A DNA stretch of 64,000 bases from the NCBI GenBank assembly GCA_043804635.1, contig JAZDIU010000011.1, positions 5,634 to 69,633 on the forward strand, given 5' to 3'. Under the pieces are notes generated by a model. That model worked only from the letters and a program-made list of their open reading frames with translations, was not told where the DNA came from and did no database searches. The first letter of the stretch is position 1. Every line of letters begins with the position of its first letter. Below are positions 40,620 through 48,451 of this stretch, one piece after another. This DNA comes from JAZDIU01 sp043804635. Lineage in GTDB: Bacteria; Chloroflexota; Dehalococcoidia; Dehalococcoidales; UBA2162. The position numbers were made by a program, and so were the translations under genes.

Positions 40620-41285
40620 ATGACAGTTAGCTCATATGTATTAAACACGAGAACGTATCTTACTGATACGACTCCGCCTGCTGCCCTGGAAGATGTTAGC
40701 AGAAGGAAGAATAACGGCACATTCTCAGCTCCTCCGCCCACTTGGGTAAGAAATGCTCAAGGTATCTGGGTATTAAATTATGATGGGGTCAATAACTACG
40801 TAACCCTCAGCACCAATCCAGAGTTATTAAGAGTCGGTAAATTTACTTTACTTACGTGGGTGAAGTACGTCTCGCTTGTTGGTAACAAATGGATTATGGG
40901 AACAGGCAATTCAGGTACCCCTTCTGGTTATATGTTAGCTACGTCTGGTGCTAACCCTCGTATGTTATTCAGGGATAGCGTTTCTTTTAAGGATAAGGCG
41001 GCAACTAATATTACAATGTCGAATAATGTCTGGTATCTCCAGGCTATGGTGCTCGATGGAGCAAATGCTTATCTGTATGTGAATGGTGTCTTGGGAACTG
41101 GATATGCTCCAGCTTACACTCCACCGATTACGGCGGGGGCGTCAGCGTTCAGGTTGGGTTTTCTGATTGAGGGAATTAACAAATTTGCAGGTCAGTTATG
41201 GAAAACTCGTCTGGTTCTTAAGCCTCTTACTCAAGCTGATTTATTTGCTCTCTATATGTCCGAGAGGCGGTGGCTCGGTGTCTAA
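40620..41285 (+). CDS. LamG-like lectin domain protein, copy 3 of 4
   Basis: A 221-residue paralog (WVLNYDGVNNYVTLS, FTLLTWVKY, VWYLQAMVLDG, AYLYVNGVLG) ending ERRWLGV. Contains SRRKNNGTF like copies 1 and 2 (SRRKND, SRHKRNGTF). Confidence 0.7.
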   Translation: MTVSSYVLNTRTYLTDTTPPAALEDVSRRKNNGTFSAPPPTWVRNAQGIWVLNYDGVNNYVTLSTNPELLRVGKFTLLTWVKYVSLVGNKWIMGTGNSGTPSGYMLATSGANPRMLFRDSVSFKDKAATNITMSNNVWYLQAMVLDGANAYLYVNGVLGTGYAPAYTPPITAGASAFRLGFLIEGINKFAGQLWKTRLVLKPLTQADLFALYMSERRWLGV

Positions 41286-41961
41286 AACAAGTTTATACGC
41301 ACTTAAATCAAAAATGTTCTTAAGTCCTACCGACTTACCTGCTCCGCCCACCTTTTTGCAGGATGAGAGCAGGGCACGGATGATAGGGACGTTTGCGGGT
41401 GTAACTCAATCAAGACTTCCTACAGGTGTCTGGCATCAGACCTATAGTGGAGTAAACAGTTGTACCCAGTTTCCAGCTTTGTCTTCTCGCCAATGCAACT
41501 TTACTTCCGAGAGCTTTACAGTTGCTGTTTGGATTTTTCTACCTAACAGTGTATCAGCGAATTATGTCATTCTACAAGGAGCCACCGACGTAGACGGATG
41601 GGGAATGTTTATCTTTGCAAATAACCTGTCTCTTAGGCTCAATCAAGCAGCGGGACATACTGATATATCAGCTGTAAACGGTATCGCTTTCGGACGCTGG
41701 CAGCTTATAGGCGTTACGAGAGCAGGAAACACTGGTCAGTTTTACAATAATGGAGCACCCATCACCACCATTGGTGGAGGTGGCTTGGCTAACGCTGTTT
41801 CCTGCAATGGAGGAAATAAGCTCCTACTCGGGATAGATAACGATGAAACAAGTAACGAGATTACTGGATTCATGCAGGGACATCGCATAATTAGGAAATC
41901 TCTATCTGATGAAGAGATGGCTAAAATGTTCGAGTCGGAAAGAAGATTGTTCGGGGTGTAA
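41278..41961 (+). CDS. LamG-like lectin domain protein, copy 4 of 4
   Basis: A 227-residue paralog. The GTG start at 41278 overlaps the end of copy 3 (GTGTCTAA); longer starts upstream would lie deep inside copy 3. WHQTYSGVNSC, FTVAVWIFLP, RWQLIGVTRAG, FYNNGAPI and final ERRLFGV fit the family. A second Cys pair is specific to this copy. Confidence 0.65.
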   Translation: MSKTSLYALKSKMFLSPTDLPAPPTFLQDESRARMIGTFAGVTQSRLPTGVWHQTYSGVNSCTQFPALSSRQCNFTSESFTVAVWIFLPNSVSANYVILQGATDVDGWGMFIFANNLSLRLNQAAGHTDISAVNGIAFGRWQLIGVTRAGNTGQFYNNGAPITTIGGGGLANAVSCNGGNKLLLGIDNDETSNEITGFMQGHRIIRKSLSDEEMAKMFESERRLFGV

Positions 41962-41963
41962 TC

Positions 41964-42206
41964 ATGCAGTACGGTTGGATAAAGGACGTTCCGGACTCTC
42001 GTGATTTTTCGGCAAAGGATTTAATATTTGCCGCGCCTGCACTACCGTCAAAATTTATCGTTGACCCGGGTACGGTAATTTACAATCAGGGGAGCGCGCC
42101 CGCGTGTGTCGGATTTTCGTCGGCCGGCGTAAAAACAGACCAGGAATTTGTTCAGGGTAGGTCGAGAATTACCATTGTAGAATATTTCTTGAGAAATAAA
42201 TTATGA
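41964..42206 (+). pseudogene. Truncated duplicate of the papain-like protease gene
   Basis: The first about 70 codons nearly match 43289 onward (QYGWIKDVPDSRDFSAKDLIF ... RSRITI). The catalytic Cys is kept (SAPACVGFS) but the rest is missing. Identity ends at GAGAATTACC, 10-11 bases before a TG-form palindrome at 42183, and the frame stops at the next start codon. Probably a duplication remnant or a free propeptide-like fragment. Confidence 0.7.
42183..42198 (+). repeat. Dispersed 16-bp palindrome (TG form) at a gene break
   Basis: Exact TATTTCTTGAGAAATA inside the last codons of the truncated protease copy, at the junction with the following fibre-type gene. Confidence 0.9.
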
Positions 42207-42532
42207 GAACAGTAACCTGGGGTAGACCAATACCACCGGCCGCGTTAAGTCCAACGGCTAATGTTTATCCGCGAGGGTATCACAACGGAGCTTCAACATT
42301 AACAGCGGTTGATGCTGATTTTATAGCCGCAAATATTAAATTCGGAACTACGATTTTTGGTGTAATAGGAACCATGATTGGATGGTTATACGAATATGTT
42401 AAATCATTATCGGTACCAATGCCAGGGATTGCCTTAGCCTTAGCTGAAGACCATTCTGGTGGTGGTTTTACAAGTAATGTATCATTATCGGTACCAATGC
42501 CAGGGATTGCGGTAACAGTGGTTGTGGTATAG
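42203..42532 (+). CDS. Tail-fibre-type small protein
   Basis: A 109-residue protein. HNGASTLTAVDADFIAANIKFGTTIFGVIGT is the short repeat common in phage tail fibres (V-D-A-D-x2-A-x-N-I-K-x-G-x-x-I-F-G-V-x-G-T). Near the end a SLSVPMPGIA motif occurs twice. No SD is obvious; it overlaps the preceding stop. Confidence 0.6.
   Translation: MRTVTWGRPIPPAALSPTANVYPRGYHNGASTLTAVDADFIAANIKFGTTIFGVIGTMIGWLYEYVKSLSVPMPGIALALAEDHSGGGFTSNVSLSVPMPGIAVTVVVV
42408..42514 (+). repeat. 30-bp direct repeat pair
   Basis: ATCATTATCGGTACCAATGC begins both copies (from about 42408 and 42483); the identity continues for 30 bp through the codons for LSVPMPGIA. The 75-bp offset keeps frame. Confidence 0.8.
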
Positions 42533-42540
42533 GAGAAAAA

Positions 42541-43278
42541 ATGAAACCGAATATCATACTTCCATCGAAGAAAGAAGAAAGGGATATAGCCAAATTACAA
42601 AAGGATGGGTTGCGGCTTCATACTCCGATTCCTATTGTTAGAATTACGTTAGAAGTTACTAATAAAAACAAACTTATTCAGAAATATGAAACTTTCAGCC
42701 ATTCCTGGGTGAGGAACGCTTATAATCATATAGTCAGTCAATTAATGTTTATTAACGGTTCTGATGCTGCTTTTGGAGCCGGGTTTATTAACGCAAAAGA
42801 TACCAGTAATACCGTTAGAAATGCTGGTGGCCAGTTGTATAACGGTAGTTACAACCAGGACACCGAACAGGTTGATGCCACTAGCACGGGAGTAAGGTCA
42901 CCAGCCGCTAACGCTTTGCTTGGTATCCAGGTTGGGTCCGGGGTAAACGTTGAGAGTTTTGAGGATTACGTTCTTCAAGCTTTAATTACCGAGGGGGTTG
43001 GAGCAGGACAACTTAATTACGCACAAAGTAACGCTCCCGTGAAAGCGTATGTTCCTGGGACGCTCACGTATTCCGTAACATGGGTAAGGTTTATGAATAA
43101 TAATAGTGGTGGAAACGTGAGTGTAAATGAAGTTGCTTTAACAGCCAATACCAGGGTATTAAGTTTAAATGCTTTTCCCACTCTTCATTCTCGTGAGCAT
43201 CTCGGTGCAACTGTTACGATACCAAATACAGGCCAATTAAAAGTTACTTATGTTTTGTCTTTGGCTTTCCCGGCTTAA
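42541..43278 (+). CDS. Structural protein with phage-type beta fold
   Basis: A 245-residue protein. HSWVRNAYNHIVSQLMFINGSD and GIQVGSG-x-N-V-ESFEDYVLQ..., then NVSVNEVALTAN, form a pattern I know from phage structural hypothetical proteins. It sits between the truncated and full protease copies. AGGAGA upstream. Confidence 0.5.
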   Translation: MKPNIILPSKKEERDIAKLQKDGLRLHTPIPIVRITLEVTNKNKLIQKYETFSHSWVRNAYNHIVSQLMFINGSDAAFGAGFINAKDTSNTVRNAGGQLYNGSYNQDTEQVDATSTGVRSPAANALLGIQVGSGVNVESFEDYVLQALITEGVGAGQLNYAQSNAPVKAYVPGTLTYSVTWVRFMNNNSGGNVSVNEVALTANTRVLSLNAFPTLHSREHLGATVTIPNTGQLKVTYVLSLAFPA

Positions 43279-43288
43279 TGAGGTAAAT

Positions 43289-43978
43289 ATGCAGTACGGT
43301 TGGGTTAAAGACGTTCCGGACTCCCGTGATTTTTCGGCAAAGGATTTAATATTTGCCGCGCCTGCACTACCGTCAAAATTTATCGTTGACCCGGGTACGG
43401 TAATTTACAATCAGGGGGGCGCGCCGTCGTGTGTCGGTTTCTCCGCGGCTGGTGTTAAAACAGACCAGGAATTTATTCAGGGTAGGTCGAGAATTACCTT
43501 TGACGGAAACTGGTTGTATAAAGAGTGTAAAAAAGCGGATGGAATTCCTGACGCCGCCGGTACTTATCCACGTATTGCTCTTAAGGTTCTTCAAAAGCAA
43601 GGGATGAAAATAAAGAGCTGGCTTGATATTTTCGGTATTAACAAACCGGATACGCGTTGGTCCATCAAGGCTTATTACCGTCTTGATTCTGACAGCGATA
43701 TCGAGTTTATCAAACAGGTTATTTTCCAATATGGTTCTCTTCTTTGTGGGTCATATTGGTATAAGTCATGGTCGGGGGCGAGGGAAGTTATGCTAGCCCC
43801 GGACGTGTCAATTGGCGGTCACGCTTATCGTATCTCCGGTTGGAACCCCAGCGGTTTTTTGGTCGTGAATTCCTGGGGGAAAAGCTGGGGTAATAAGGGT
43901 GTTTCAATTATGCCATACGATATGTTTATATCGCGGGTTTTGTGGGGAGGTGATGTGTGGAAGGTAATTGACAATTAA
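43289..43978 (+). CDS. Papain-like (C1A) cysteine protease
   Basis: A 229-residue protease. The start GWVKDVPDSRDFSAKD is the propeptide-like P-D-x-R-D element. YNQGGAPSCVGFSAAG holds the catalytic Cys, GGHAYRISGWN the His and LVVNSWGKSWG the Asn. It would cleave peptides or host-surface proteins, or process virion proteins. It has an N-terminal half-copy upstream at 41964. Confidence 0.8.
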   Translation: MQYGWVKDVPDSRDFSAKDLIFAAPALPSKFIVDPGTVIYNQGGAPSCVGFSAAGVKTDQEFIQGRSRITFDGNWLYKECKKADGIPDAAGTYPRIALKVLQKQGMKIKSWLDIFGINKPDTRWSIKAYYRLDSDSDIEFIKQVIFQYGSLLCGSYWYKSWSGAREVMLAPDVSIGGHAYRISGWNPSGFLVVNSWGKSWGNKGVSIMPYDMFISRVLWGGDVWKVIDN

Positions 43979-43990
43979 GGAGTTTGCTTT

Positions 43991-44446
43991 ATGGAACAAG
44001 ACGACATTAAAGACATCATGAACAGTCTCGGGGAAATTAAGGGTTTTCTTGCTGTACAAGAGAAAGCAAATACTCGAATTACTTTAGCACTTGTTGGTTT
44101 AATAGCGGCACAGATAGGAGTTAAGGTTTTGGGTACACCAATTTTGCTTGATATTGCCACAGCTCTGGCAATTATTGGTGTAGTGTTGATGGTAGGGGTA
44201 CTAATACTTGGTTGGCGATTAAAAAAAGCCAAAATGCTATTAACCAAAACCGGATATGCCCTGGGTATAGCAATGACTTTTATCACGTTAACGCAAATTT
44301 GGGTATATTTTCGTGATTTGGGATTCATAATGACTCCGGACGTTGTTTATTTTGTAAGAATTTTGCAAAACCTATCTATTATATTTTTTGTTTGGCAATT
44401 ATTTACCGACCCACACATTTATCATGATATCGAAAAGGAGGGATAA
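43991..44446 (+). CDS. Membrane protein with three or four TM helices
   Basis: A 151-residue protein. Hydrophobic spans near LALVGLIAAQIGVKVLG, IATALAIIGVVLMVGVLILG, LGIAMTFITLTQIWVYF and ILQNLSIIFFVWQLF. Short acidic N-terminus. Could act in envelope contact or host lysis (holin-like topology), but no family is recognised. Confidence 0.6.
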   Translation: MEQDDIKDIMNSLGEIKGFLAVQEKANTRITLALVGLIAAQIGVKVLGTPILLDIATALAIIGVVLMVGVLILGWRLKKAKMLLTKTGYALGIAMTFITLTQIWVYFRDLGFIMTPDVVYFVRILQNLSIIFFVWQLFTDPHIYHDIEKEG

Positions 44447-44452
44447 AATAAA

Positions 44453-44791
44453 ATGATTAGAATTTATTTAGCGTTAGTATCCTGGATAGGTGCTGTTTTA
44501 TGGGCAATAGCTGGCTTTTGGGCCAGTAAAGAAGCCTGGTCATGGCGGAAATTCGGAGCCACGGTTATTCGGGCTTTGTTCGCCGCGGTGATTTGGGCTA
44601 TTTCATATAATTTGTCGGAAGCAAGCGAAATAGTTTACCTGGCGGCCCTTACTTCAGGGATTGCTTTTGACGTCGGTATAAACCGTATTGCCGGAGCCGC
44701 TGGCAATGGTTCATGGCCGCTTCCCGGGGAAACGTTACCGCCGTCGCCGTCCAGTCTTGACAGTGATTCAACGACAAACACTAAACCGTAG
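44453..44791 (+). CDS. Small membrane protein
   Basis: A 112-residue protein with two or three hydrophobic segments (IYLALVSWIGAVLWAIAGFW; LFAAVIWAISYNL; VYLAALTSGIAFDVG) and a Pro/Ser/Thr-rich tail. Topology resembles phage holins or lambda-type membrane proteins (inference). Coupled closely to the preceding membrane gene. Confidence 0.55.
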   Translation: MIRIYLALVSWIGAVLWAIAGFWASKEAWSWRKFGATVIRALFAAVIWAISYNLSEASEIVYLAALTSGIAFDVGINRIAGAAGNGSWPLPGETLPPSPSSLDSDSTTNTKP

Positions 44792-44799
44792 GAGGATTC

Positions 44800-45093
44800 A
44801 TGGCTGTTTACAATGCAAAATACGACTTGAACAAAGATGGTAATGTTGACCAGCTTGACATGGATATCTTCCAGAGGTATTTCGGTACCCTTGTTGATGT
44901 AAGCGACCCTTTATCGAAGCAATGCGATTTCAACAATGACGGTGTGATAGACGAGATTGACTATTCTGGCTTGGTTAGGAATGCTACTCCGCCGCCGGTT
45001 GCAACCAAACCCTCTTTGTTAAAAGCGGTAGCGCCGGCATTGGTTATCGGTAGTTTATTTGTTGGAGCCATAATATTCGGGAGAAAACAATGA
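44800..45093 (+). CDS. Dockerin-like calcium-binding membrane protein
   Basis: A 97-residue protein. YDLNKDGNVDQLDMDIFQRYFG and CDFNNDGVIDEIDYSGLVRN are paired dockerin/EF-hand-type calcium loops. A Pro linker and one TM segment (APALVIGSLFVGAIIFG) follow. Dockerins bind cohesins on cell-surface complexes, so this could anchor or display a component. No cohesin was found in the window. Confidence 0.75.
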   Translation: MAVYNAKYDLNKDGNVDQLDMDIFQRYFGTLVDVSDPLSKQCDFNNDGVIDEIDYSGLVRNATPPPVATKPSLLKAVAPALVIGSLFVGAIIFGRKQ

Positions 45094-45782
45094 AAAAGGA
45101 AGAGAGACTATTATTAGGAGCCGTTATAATCGGTATTGGAGTAGGCGGTATTTTCATATTAACTCGTAAGGCTAAAGCTTCACCTCAAGAGCCACCCGAA
45201 ATCCCGGTTGAAGTTCCGCCAGTTATTCCACCAATTGAACCTCCGTTTGAAATTCCGCCGGTCGAATTATTTTATTTGGTTTCAACCACAGATGGGCACG
45301 GGAGATACGCACCCCCGGGGGATAAATATACGGCAGGTTCAACGTTAACACTTGTCGCGACTCCCGATACGGATAGCACGTTTGGGAATTGGGTAATAGA
45401 CGGGAGAATTTTTACCGACAATCCAATTAATCTCAAGATGGACAAGAATCGCTTTGTTACCGTCAATTTTGTTAGAAAGGGGAGCGCGTTACCTAAAACT
45501 GACATCACTTTACCTGGAGATTCTTCACTGGATACCGTTATCGGATATACAAACAGTGGTTACACTGTATACCTTACTCAACCCATCATCCCCCCGCCAG
45601 GTGTCAGGGTTATAACCGATGAGGCTGGGACGGTTTATGGATACGTCCTTAGAGGAGACTATCCTTACACATACTTTTCAGCAAACGGCAATCCCGCAGG
45701 TAAAAGGTTGTACCTTGACGGAGTATATTTGAATATGGAGCCTGGTGAAGACGTAGACCAGGGTGGTTGGTCTGGAGATTAA
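45090..45782 (+). CDS. Membrane-anchored bacterial-repeat surface protein
   Basis: A 230-residue protein. An N-terminal TM (LLLGAVIIGIGVGGIFIL), a Pro/Glu stalk (EPPEIPVEVPPVIPPIEPPF) and a domain of the divergent InlB/Flg_new type (GRYAPPGDKYTAGSTLTLVATPDTDSTFGNWVIDG). The C-terminal 90 residues form another beta domain. It overlaps the dockerin-like gene by four bases, suggesting a joint surface complex. Confidence 0.65.
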   Translation: MKKEERLLLGAVIIGIGVGGIFILTRKAKASPQEPPEIPVEVPPVIPPIEPPFEIPPVELFYLVSTTDGHGRYAPPGDKYTAGSTLTLVATPDTDSTFGNWVIDGRIFTDNPINLKMDKNRFVTVNFVRKGSALPKTDITLPGDSSLDTVIGYTNSGYTVYLTQPIIPPPGVRVITDEAGTVYGYVLRGDYPYTYFSANGNPAGKRLYLDGVYLNMEPGEDVDQGGWSGD

Positions 45783-45801
45783 TAACTAAAGGGAGTTAAC
45801 A

Positions 45802-46275
45802 ATGCCTTACAAAGCTATAGCCGATTGCGTAACTGAAGTCGAGCGTTTACTGGACACTCTTCTTGAGATAACCCATGCTCAAAGGCAGATTGACGAGATG
45901 TTAATGAGTGACTATCGACATTTGCCGGACGCTTGTATTCCTGAGTTATTCAGGGAGAGTGAAGAGCCGGCATCAGGAACTTGCGAGCTTACTTCCGAGC
46001 AGGTTAAACCGATGTTTCGTAAGCAAAGAGAATGGGCAAAGGCAAGGCTCTCTCAACTCTATGACGAATTAAAATTAAGTTCGGTAAATTACGACTTAAC
46101 ATTCAAAGAATATAATGAGATTGACCGCGTTGCCAACTTGATTAAGGAAGAGGCGGAAAGTATAGACGTCGACGAAGATTCCGGTCTTGTTGCGCTTACC
46201 GGCGTAAACATGCTCGTGTCTTCAGCTATGTTTCAAATGTTTGAAGAGTTCAATGATTGCATGAAGAGGGAGTAA
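45802..46275 (+). CDS. Helical protein of unknown role
   Basis: A 157-residue all-helical protein (CVTEVERLLDTLLEITHAQRQIDEML) with three Cys. AGGGAG precedes the ATG. Unassigned; near the end of the structural operon. Confidence 0.5.
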   Translation: MPYKAIADCVTEVERLLDTLLEITHAQRQIDEMLMSDYRHLPDACIPELFRESEEPASGTCELTSEQVKPMFRKQREWAKARLSQLYDELKLSSVNYDLTFKEYNEIDRVANLIKEEAESIDVDEDSGLVALTGVNMLVSSAMFQMFEEFNDCMKRE

Positions 46276-46279
46276 ACAA

Positions 46280-46669
46280 ATGGACCTGTTTACGCGTGAC
46301 TCCGCAGGGAAGTTAGTTCCAAAGAGCTACAAAGACATGGCTTCCGAAAGTCTTGAAAACCTAAAAGTATTAGCTGTAAAGATTGCCAATGCCCCTCCGG
46401 GCTGGGAACCAAGCCTGAACGATAGCAATATGGCTCGTTTAGTTAATGACAGCATTGAGGAAGCTGGTAAGTGTGAATTTTGGAAACCTATAAATCATCT
46501 TCTGTTCATGGCCGAAGAAATAGACGCCCTTTATCGGAAAGCTGGGGACATGGGGCGGAGAGCGGATACGGAAAAGAGATACCGCATTGTGCCAAACCAG
46601 ATCTGCACCGACACATCGAAGCGCATTATCTCTGGCTGCCAATGCAAGGGCGTCGTTGGAGGTTTCTGA
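46280..46669 (+). CDS. Unknown protein with C-terminal Cys motif
   Basis: A 129-residue protein, helical, ending CTDTSKRIISGCQCKGVVGGF. This Cys-rich end may bind metal and overlaps the ferritin-like start by one base (TGATG). Could be a small partner of that protein. Confidence 0.5.
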   Translation: MDLFTRDSAGKLVPKSYKDMASESLENLKVLAVKIANAPPGWEPSLNDSNMARLVNDSIEEAGKCEFWKPINHLLFMAEEIDALYRKAGDMGRRADTEKRYRIVPNQICTDTSKRIISGCQCKGVVGGF

Positions 46670-46977
46670 TGGCCTTTCAAGATCCGTTAGCAGGAATAAT
46701 GATAGACCGGCCATTAACCGATACCGAGGTTGTGCGGGCTCTTCGTCTTGACCTGGCATCGGAAGAAGAGGCCATATCGACTTACATGACTCACGTAGAT
46801 GTTATTAACGACGATTTAACCAGAATGGTTCTTTCTTCCATTGCCGATGAGGAAAGAATTCATGTCGGAGAGCTACAGATGCTCATTGATATTATTACAG
46901 GAACAGAGTTCCAGCAATTAAACAAAGGCATGAAAGAGGTTTCGGAAAAGACCGGCTCCGACAAAACGCCACAATGA
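46669..46977 (+). CDS. Ferritin-like/rubrerythrin-type domain protein
   Basis: A 102-residue protein. VVRALRLDLASEEEAISTYMTHVDVINDDLTRMVLSSIADEERIHVGELQ shows paired E-x(n)-E-x2-H helices like encapsulated ferritin-like or rubrerythrin domains. It would bind iron and possibly handle peroxides. In bacteria such short domains are cargo of encapsulin-type shells. A homologue was not found here, but a cargo role in a particle is possible. Translationally coupled to the preceding gene. Confidence 0.65.
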   Translation: MAFQDPLAGIMIDRPLTDTEVVRALRLDLASEEEAISTYMTHVDVINDDLTRMVLSSIADEERIHVGELQMLIDIITGTEFQQLNKGMKEVSEKTGSDKTPQ

Positions 46978-47008
46978 GCAAGCCTAGTTTAAGCCGGTCG
47001 GCTTAAAA

Positions 47009-47024
47009 TATTTCTTGAGAAATA
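47009..47024 (+). repeat. Dispersed 16-bp palindrome (TG form)
   Basis: Exact copy, three bases upstream of ATG 47027. No purine-rich SD lies between it and the start. Confidence 0.9.
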
Positions 47025-47026
47025 AA

Positions 47027-47266
47027 ATGTTTAGCATAGCCACTCTTTTGATTCAAAACATCAATAATCAATACCAGTTAGGGATGATGGTATTAATGCC
47101 GCAATTCGGACAACTGGTATTTGTGCCGATAATTTCTGTTAGCGATATTAACGAATTGCCGGACGCTGTTTCAGAGCTTATAGATAGCATAACAAATCTT
47201 GTTAACTTGAATTGTGATAAACCTACACAGATTCCCGATTATTTGAAAAAGGCATTCGGGGAATAA
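47027..47266 (+). CDS. Unknown small protein
   Basis: A 79-residue protein (MFSIATLLIQNINNQYQLGM), mostly helical, acidic near the middle, final DYLKKAFGE. The start lacks an SD and abuts a palindrome copy, so its translation may differ from neighbours. Last gene before the operon terminator. Confidence 0.5.
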   Translation: MFSIATLLIQNINNQYQLGMMVLMPQFGQLVFVPIISVSDINELPDAVSELIDSITNLVNLNCDKPTQIPDYLKKAFGE

Positions 47267-47367
47267 TATTGGTAATCAGCCGGTTCAAGAGGCTATGGAC
47301 TTTTCACCCATAGTCCGCCTGGTTGAAGCCTGACCAGCCAGGCCCCTCCTTTCCCGGCTTTTTATAC

Positions 47368-47399
47368 AGCGAGCGTTTTGACTACGCTCGCTCTTTTTT
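47368..47399 (+). terminator. Rho-independent terminator of the structural operon
   Basis: AGCGAGCGT pairs with ACGCTCGCT (9 bp, 7-nt loop) followed by CTTTTTT. Upstream, 47297-47345 holds two further hairpins (CTATGG...CCATAG and GCCTGG...CCAGGC). Confidence 0.85.
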
Positions 47400-47436
47400 G
47401 TCTAAAAATATATCTCCATGTTAGTGTTAAAAACCA

Positions 47437-47465
47437 TTGACATGCCTTGTTTTTGAGATTATTAT
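47437..47465 (+). promoter_or_regulatory. Sigma70-type promoter
   Basis: TTGACA, 17-bp spacer, TATTAT, with an AT-rich upstream element. Its AAACCATTGAC context matches the promoter at 9045. It opens the recombinase-modification segment. Confidence 0.75.
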
Positions 47466-47504
47466 CTTACCAATCATTCTGATATAGTATGATAAGGAGA
47501 ATAC

Positions 47505-47723
47505 ATGAAACCCATACAAACCGATTACAATATGTTTACGAGAGCTCCGCGTGGAACCTCTTCTGTCTTCAAGCTCAAATTCTGGACACCGCAATGCGTA
47601 GGGTGTCCTTTATTTTTATTTAAAGACGGTTACGATTATTGTCTTTACGGAAAATTAGCAAAGAAGTTGATCCACGGCAATCTCGAGCGTCAATGCAGGA
47701 TTAAAAATAAAGGAATAAGATAA
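47505..47723 (+). CDS. Small Cys4 protein
   Basis: A 72-residue protein with CVGCPLF and later CLYG and CRIK, spacing suitable for one zinc or an Fe-S cluster. ATAAGGAGAATAC precedes the ATG. First gene after the promoter. Not recognised. Confidence 0.6.
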   Translation: MKPIQTDYNMFTRAPRGTSSVFKLKFWTPQCVGCPLFLFKDGYDYCLYGKLAKKLIHGNLERQCRIKNKGIR

Positions 47724-47739
47724 ACGGAGGTAAGTGAAA

Positions 47740-47964
47740 ATGGAAGAAACCAAAAAGTGCTGGTCATGTGGCGGTGTAATGGTAATCAAGGACGGGGATC
47801 GCGGTAAATTCTACGAGTGTAATAACCAGTTTTGCGGAGCCACCGATACTGTTTTGATTAAAACGGGAGTGTCGCCCTTAGGAACGCCGGTACAAAGACC
47901 CGACGGTATTGGAAAAGGTTCAACGAGGGTCAATACTTCCCGGCCGATAAGGAAAAAGAAATAA
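47740..47964 (+). CDS. Small zinc-ribbon protein
   Basis: A 74-residue protein. CWSCGGVMVIKDGDRGKFYECNNQFCG is a zinc ribbon, followed by a basic tail. ATG 47740 sits nine bases after CGGAGG; GTG 47734 is too close to the SD. Probably a nucleic-acid-binding accessory. Confidence 0.6.
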   Translation: MEETKKCWSCGGVMVIKDGDRGKFYECNNQFCGATDTVLIKTGVSPLGTPVQRPDGIGKGSTRVNTSRPIRKKK

Positions 47965-48053
47965 TGGATATTTTGGTATTCTTTCCTTGGATTTTCTTAT
48001 TACTTTTTCTTTATTTATGTTGGGCTATAACAAAAACTAGGCGATTTCCTTAG
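47964..48053 (+). CDS. Single-span membrane micropeptide
   Basis: A 29-residue product (MDILVFFPWIFLLLFLYLCW then AITKTRRFP): one TM segment with a basic end inside. It overlaps the previous stop (TAATG), so it is translated by coupling. Function unknown; may help in envelope insertion or regulation. Confidence 0.55.
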   Translation: MDILVFFPWIFLLLFLYLCWAITKTRRFP

Positions 48054-48070
48054 TAAATAAAAGGTGGCCA

Positions 48071-48430
48071 ATGCCAGTTTGTCCGCATTTATCCTGGATT
48101 GCCGAATCTACAGCCGACCGTAACGGTATGGTAACAGAACATTGTTCTAATCCGGGGTGTAATGCTTCAAGGAAGGTATATGGAAGTTGGGACGCTATAA
48201 TTAAGGCGGGGAAAATCGGTAATAGAGTTCCAATACGAACCTTTTTCCCCCACCTTGACCACGACAGTATTAACGATATTATGGCGGAGATAAAAGGAGG
48301 GAAAACAATGATAAGGCAGGAGGCTATACCAGCTCCAGGTTTACCAGGCATTGTTGCAAGTCCACCGGTAGCAACCTCCGCTATGCCATTGCCAATACTT
48401 GCAGAGAAAAGAAAAGGAAGAAGACGATAG
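48071..48430 (+). CDS. Protein with Cys/His cluster and Pro-rich tail
   Basis: A 119-residue protein. CPHLSWIAESTADRNGMVTEHCSNPGC holds a likely zinc site at the N-terminus; the rest is helical, then Pro/Val/Ala-rich, then basic (EKRKGRRR). AAGGTGG upstream. Not recognised. Confidence 0.5.
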   Translation: MPVCPHLSWIAESTADRNGMVTEHCSNPGCNASRKVYGSWDAIIKAGKIGNRVPIRTFFPHLDHDSINDIMAEIKGGKTMIRQEAIPAPGLPGIVASPPVATSAMPLPILAEKRKGRRR

Positions 48431-48451
48431 TCAGGCTTCCTTACGGTTTTC

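Noticed and set aside
47266..47367. A gene in the spacer before the 47.4-kb terminator
   Set aside because: No open frame of useful length with a ribosome binding site; the stretch consists of short hairpins.
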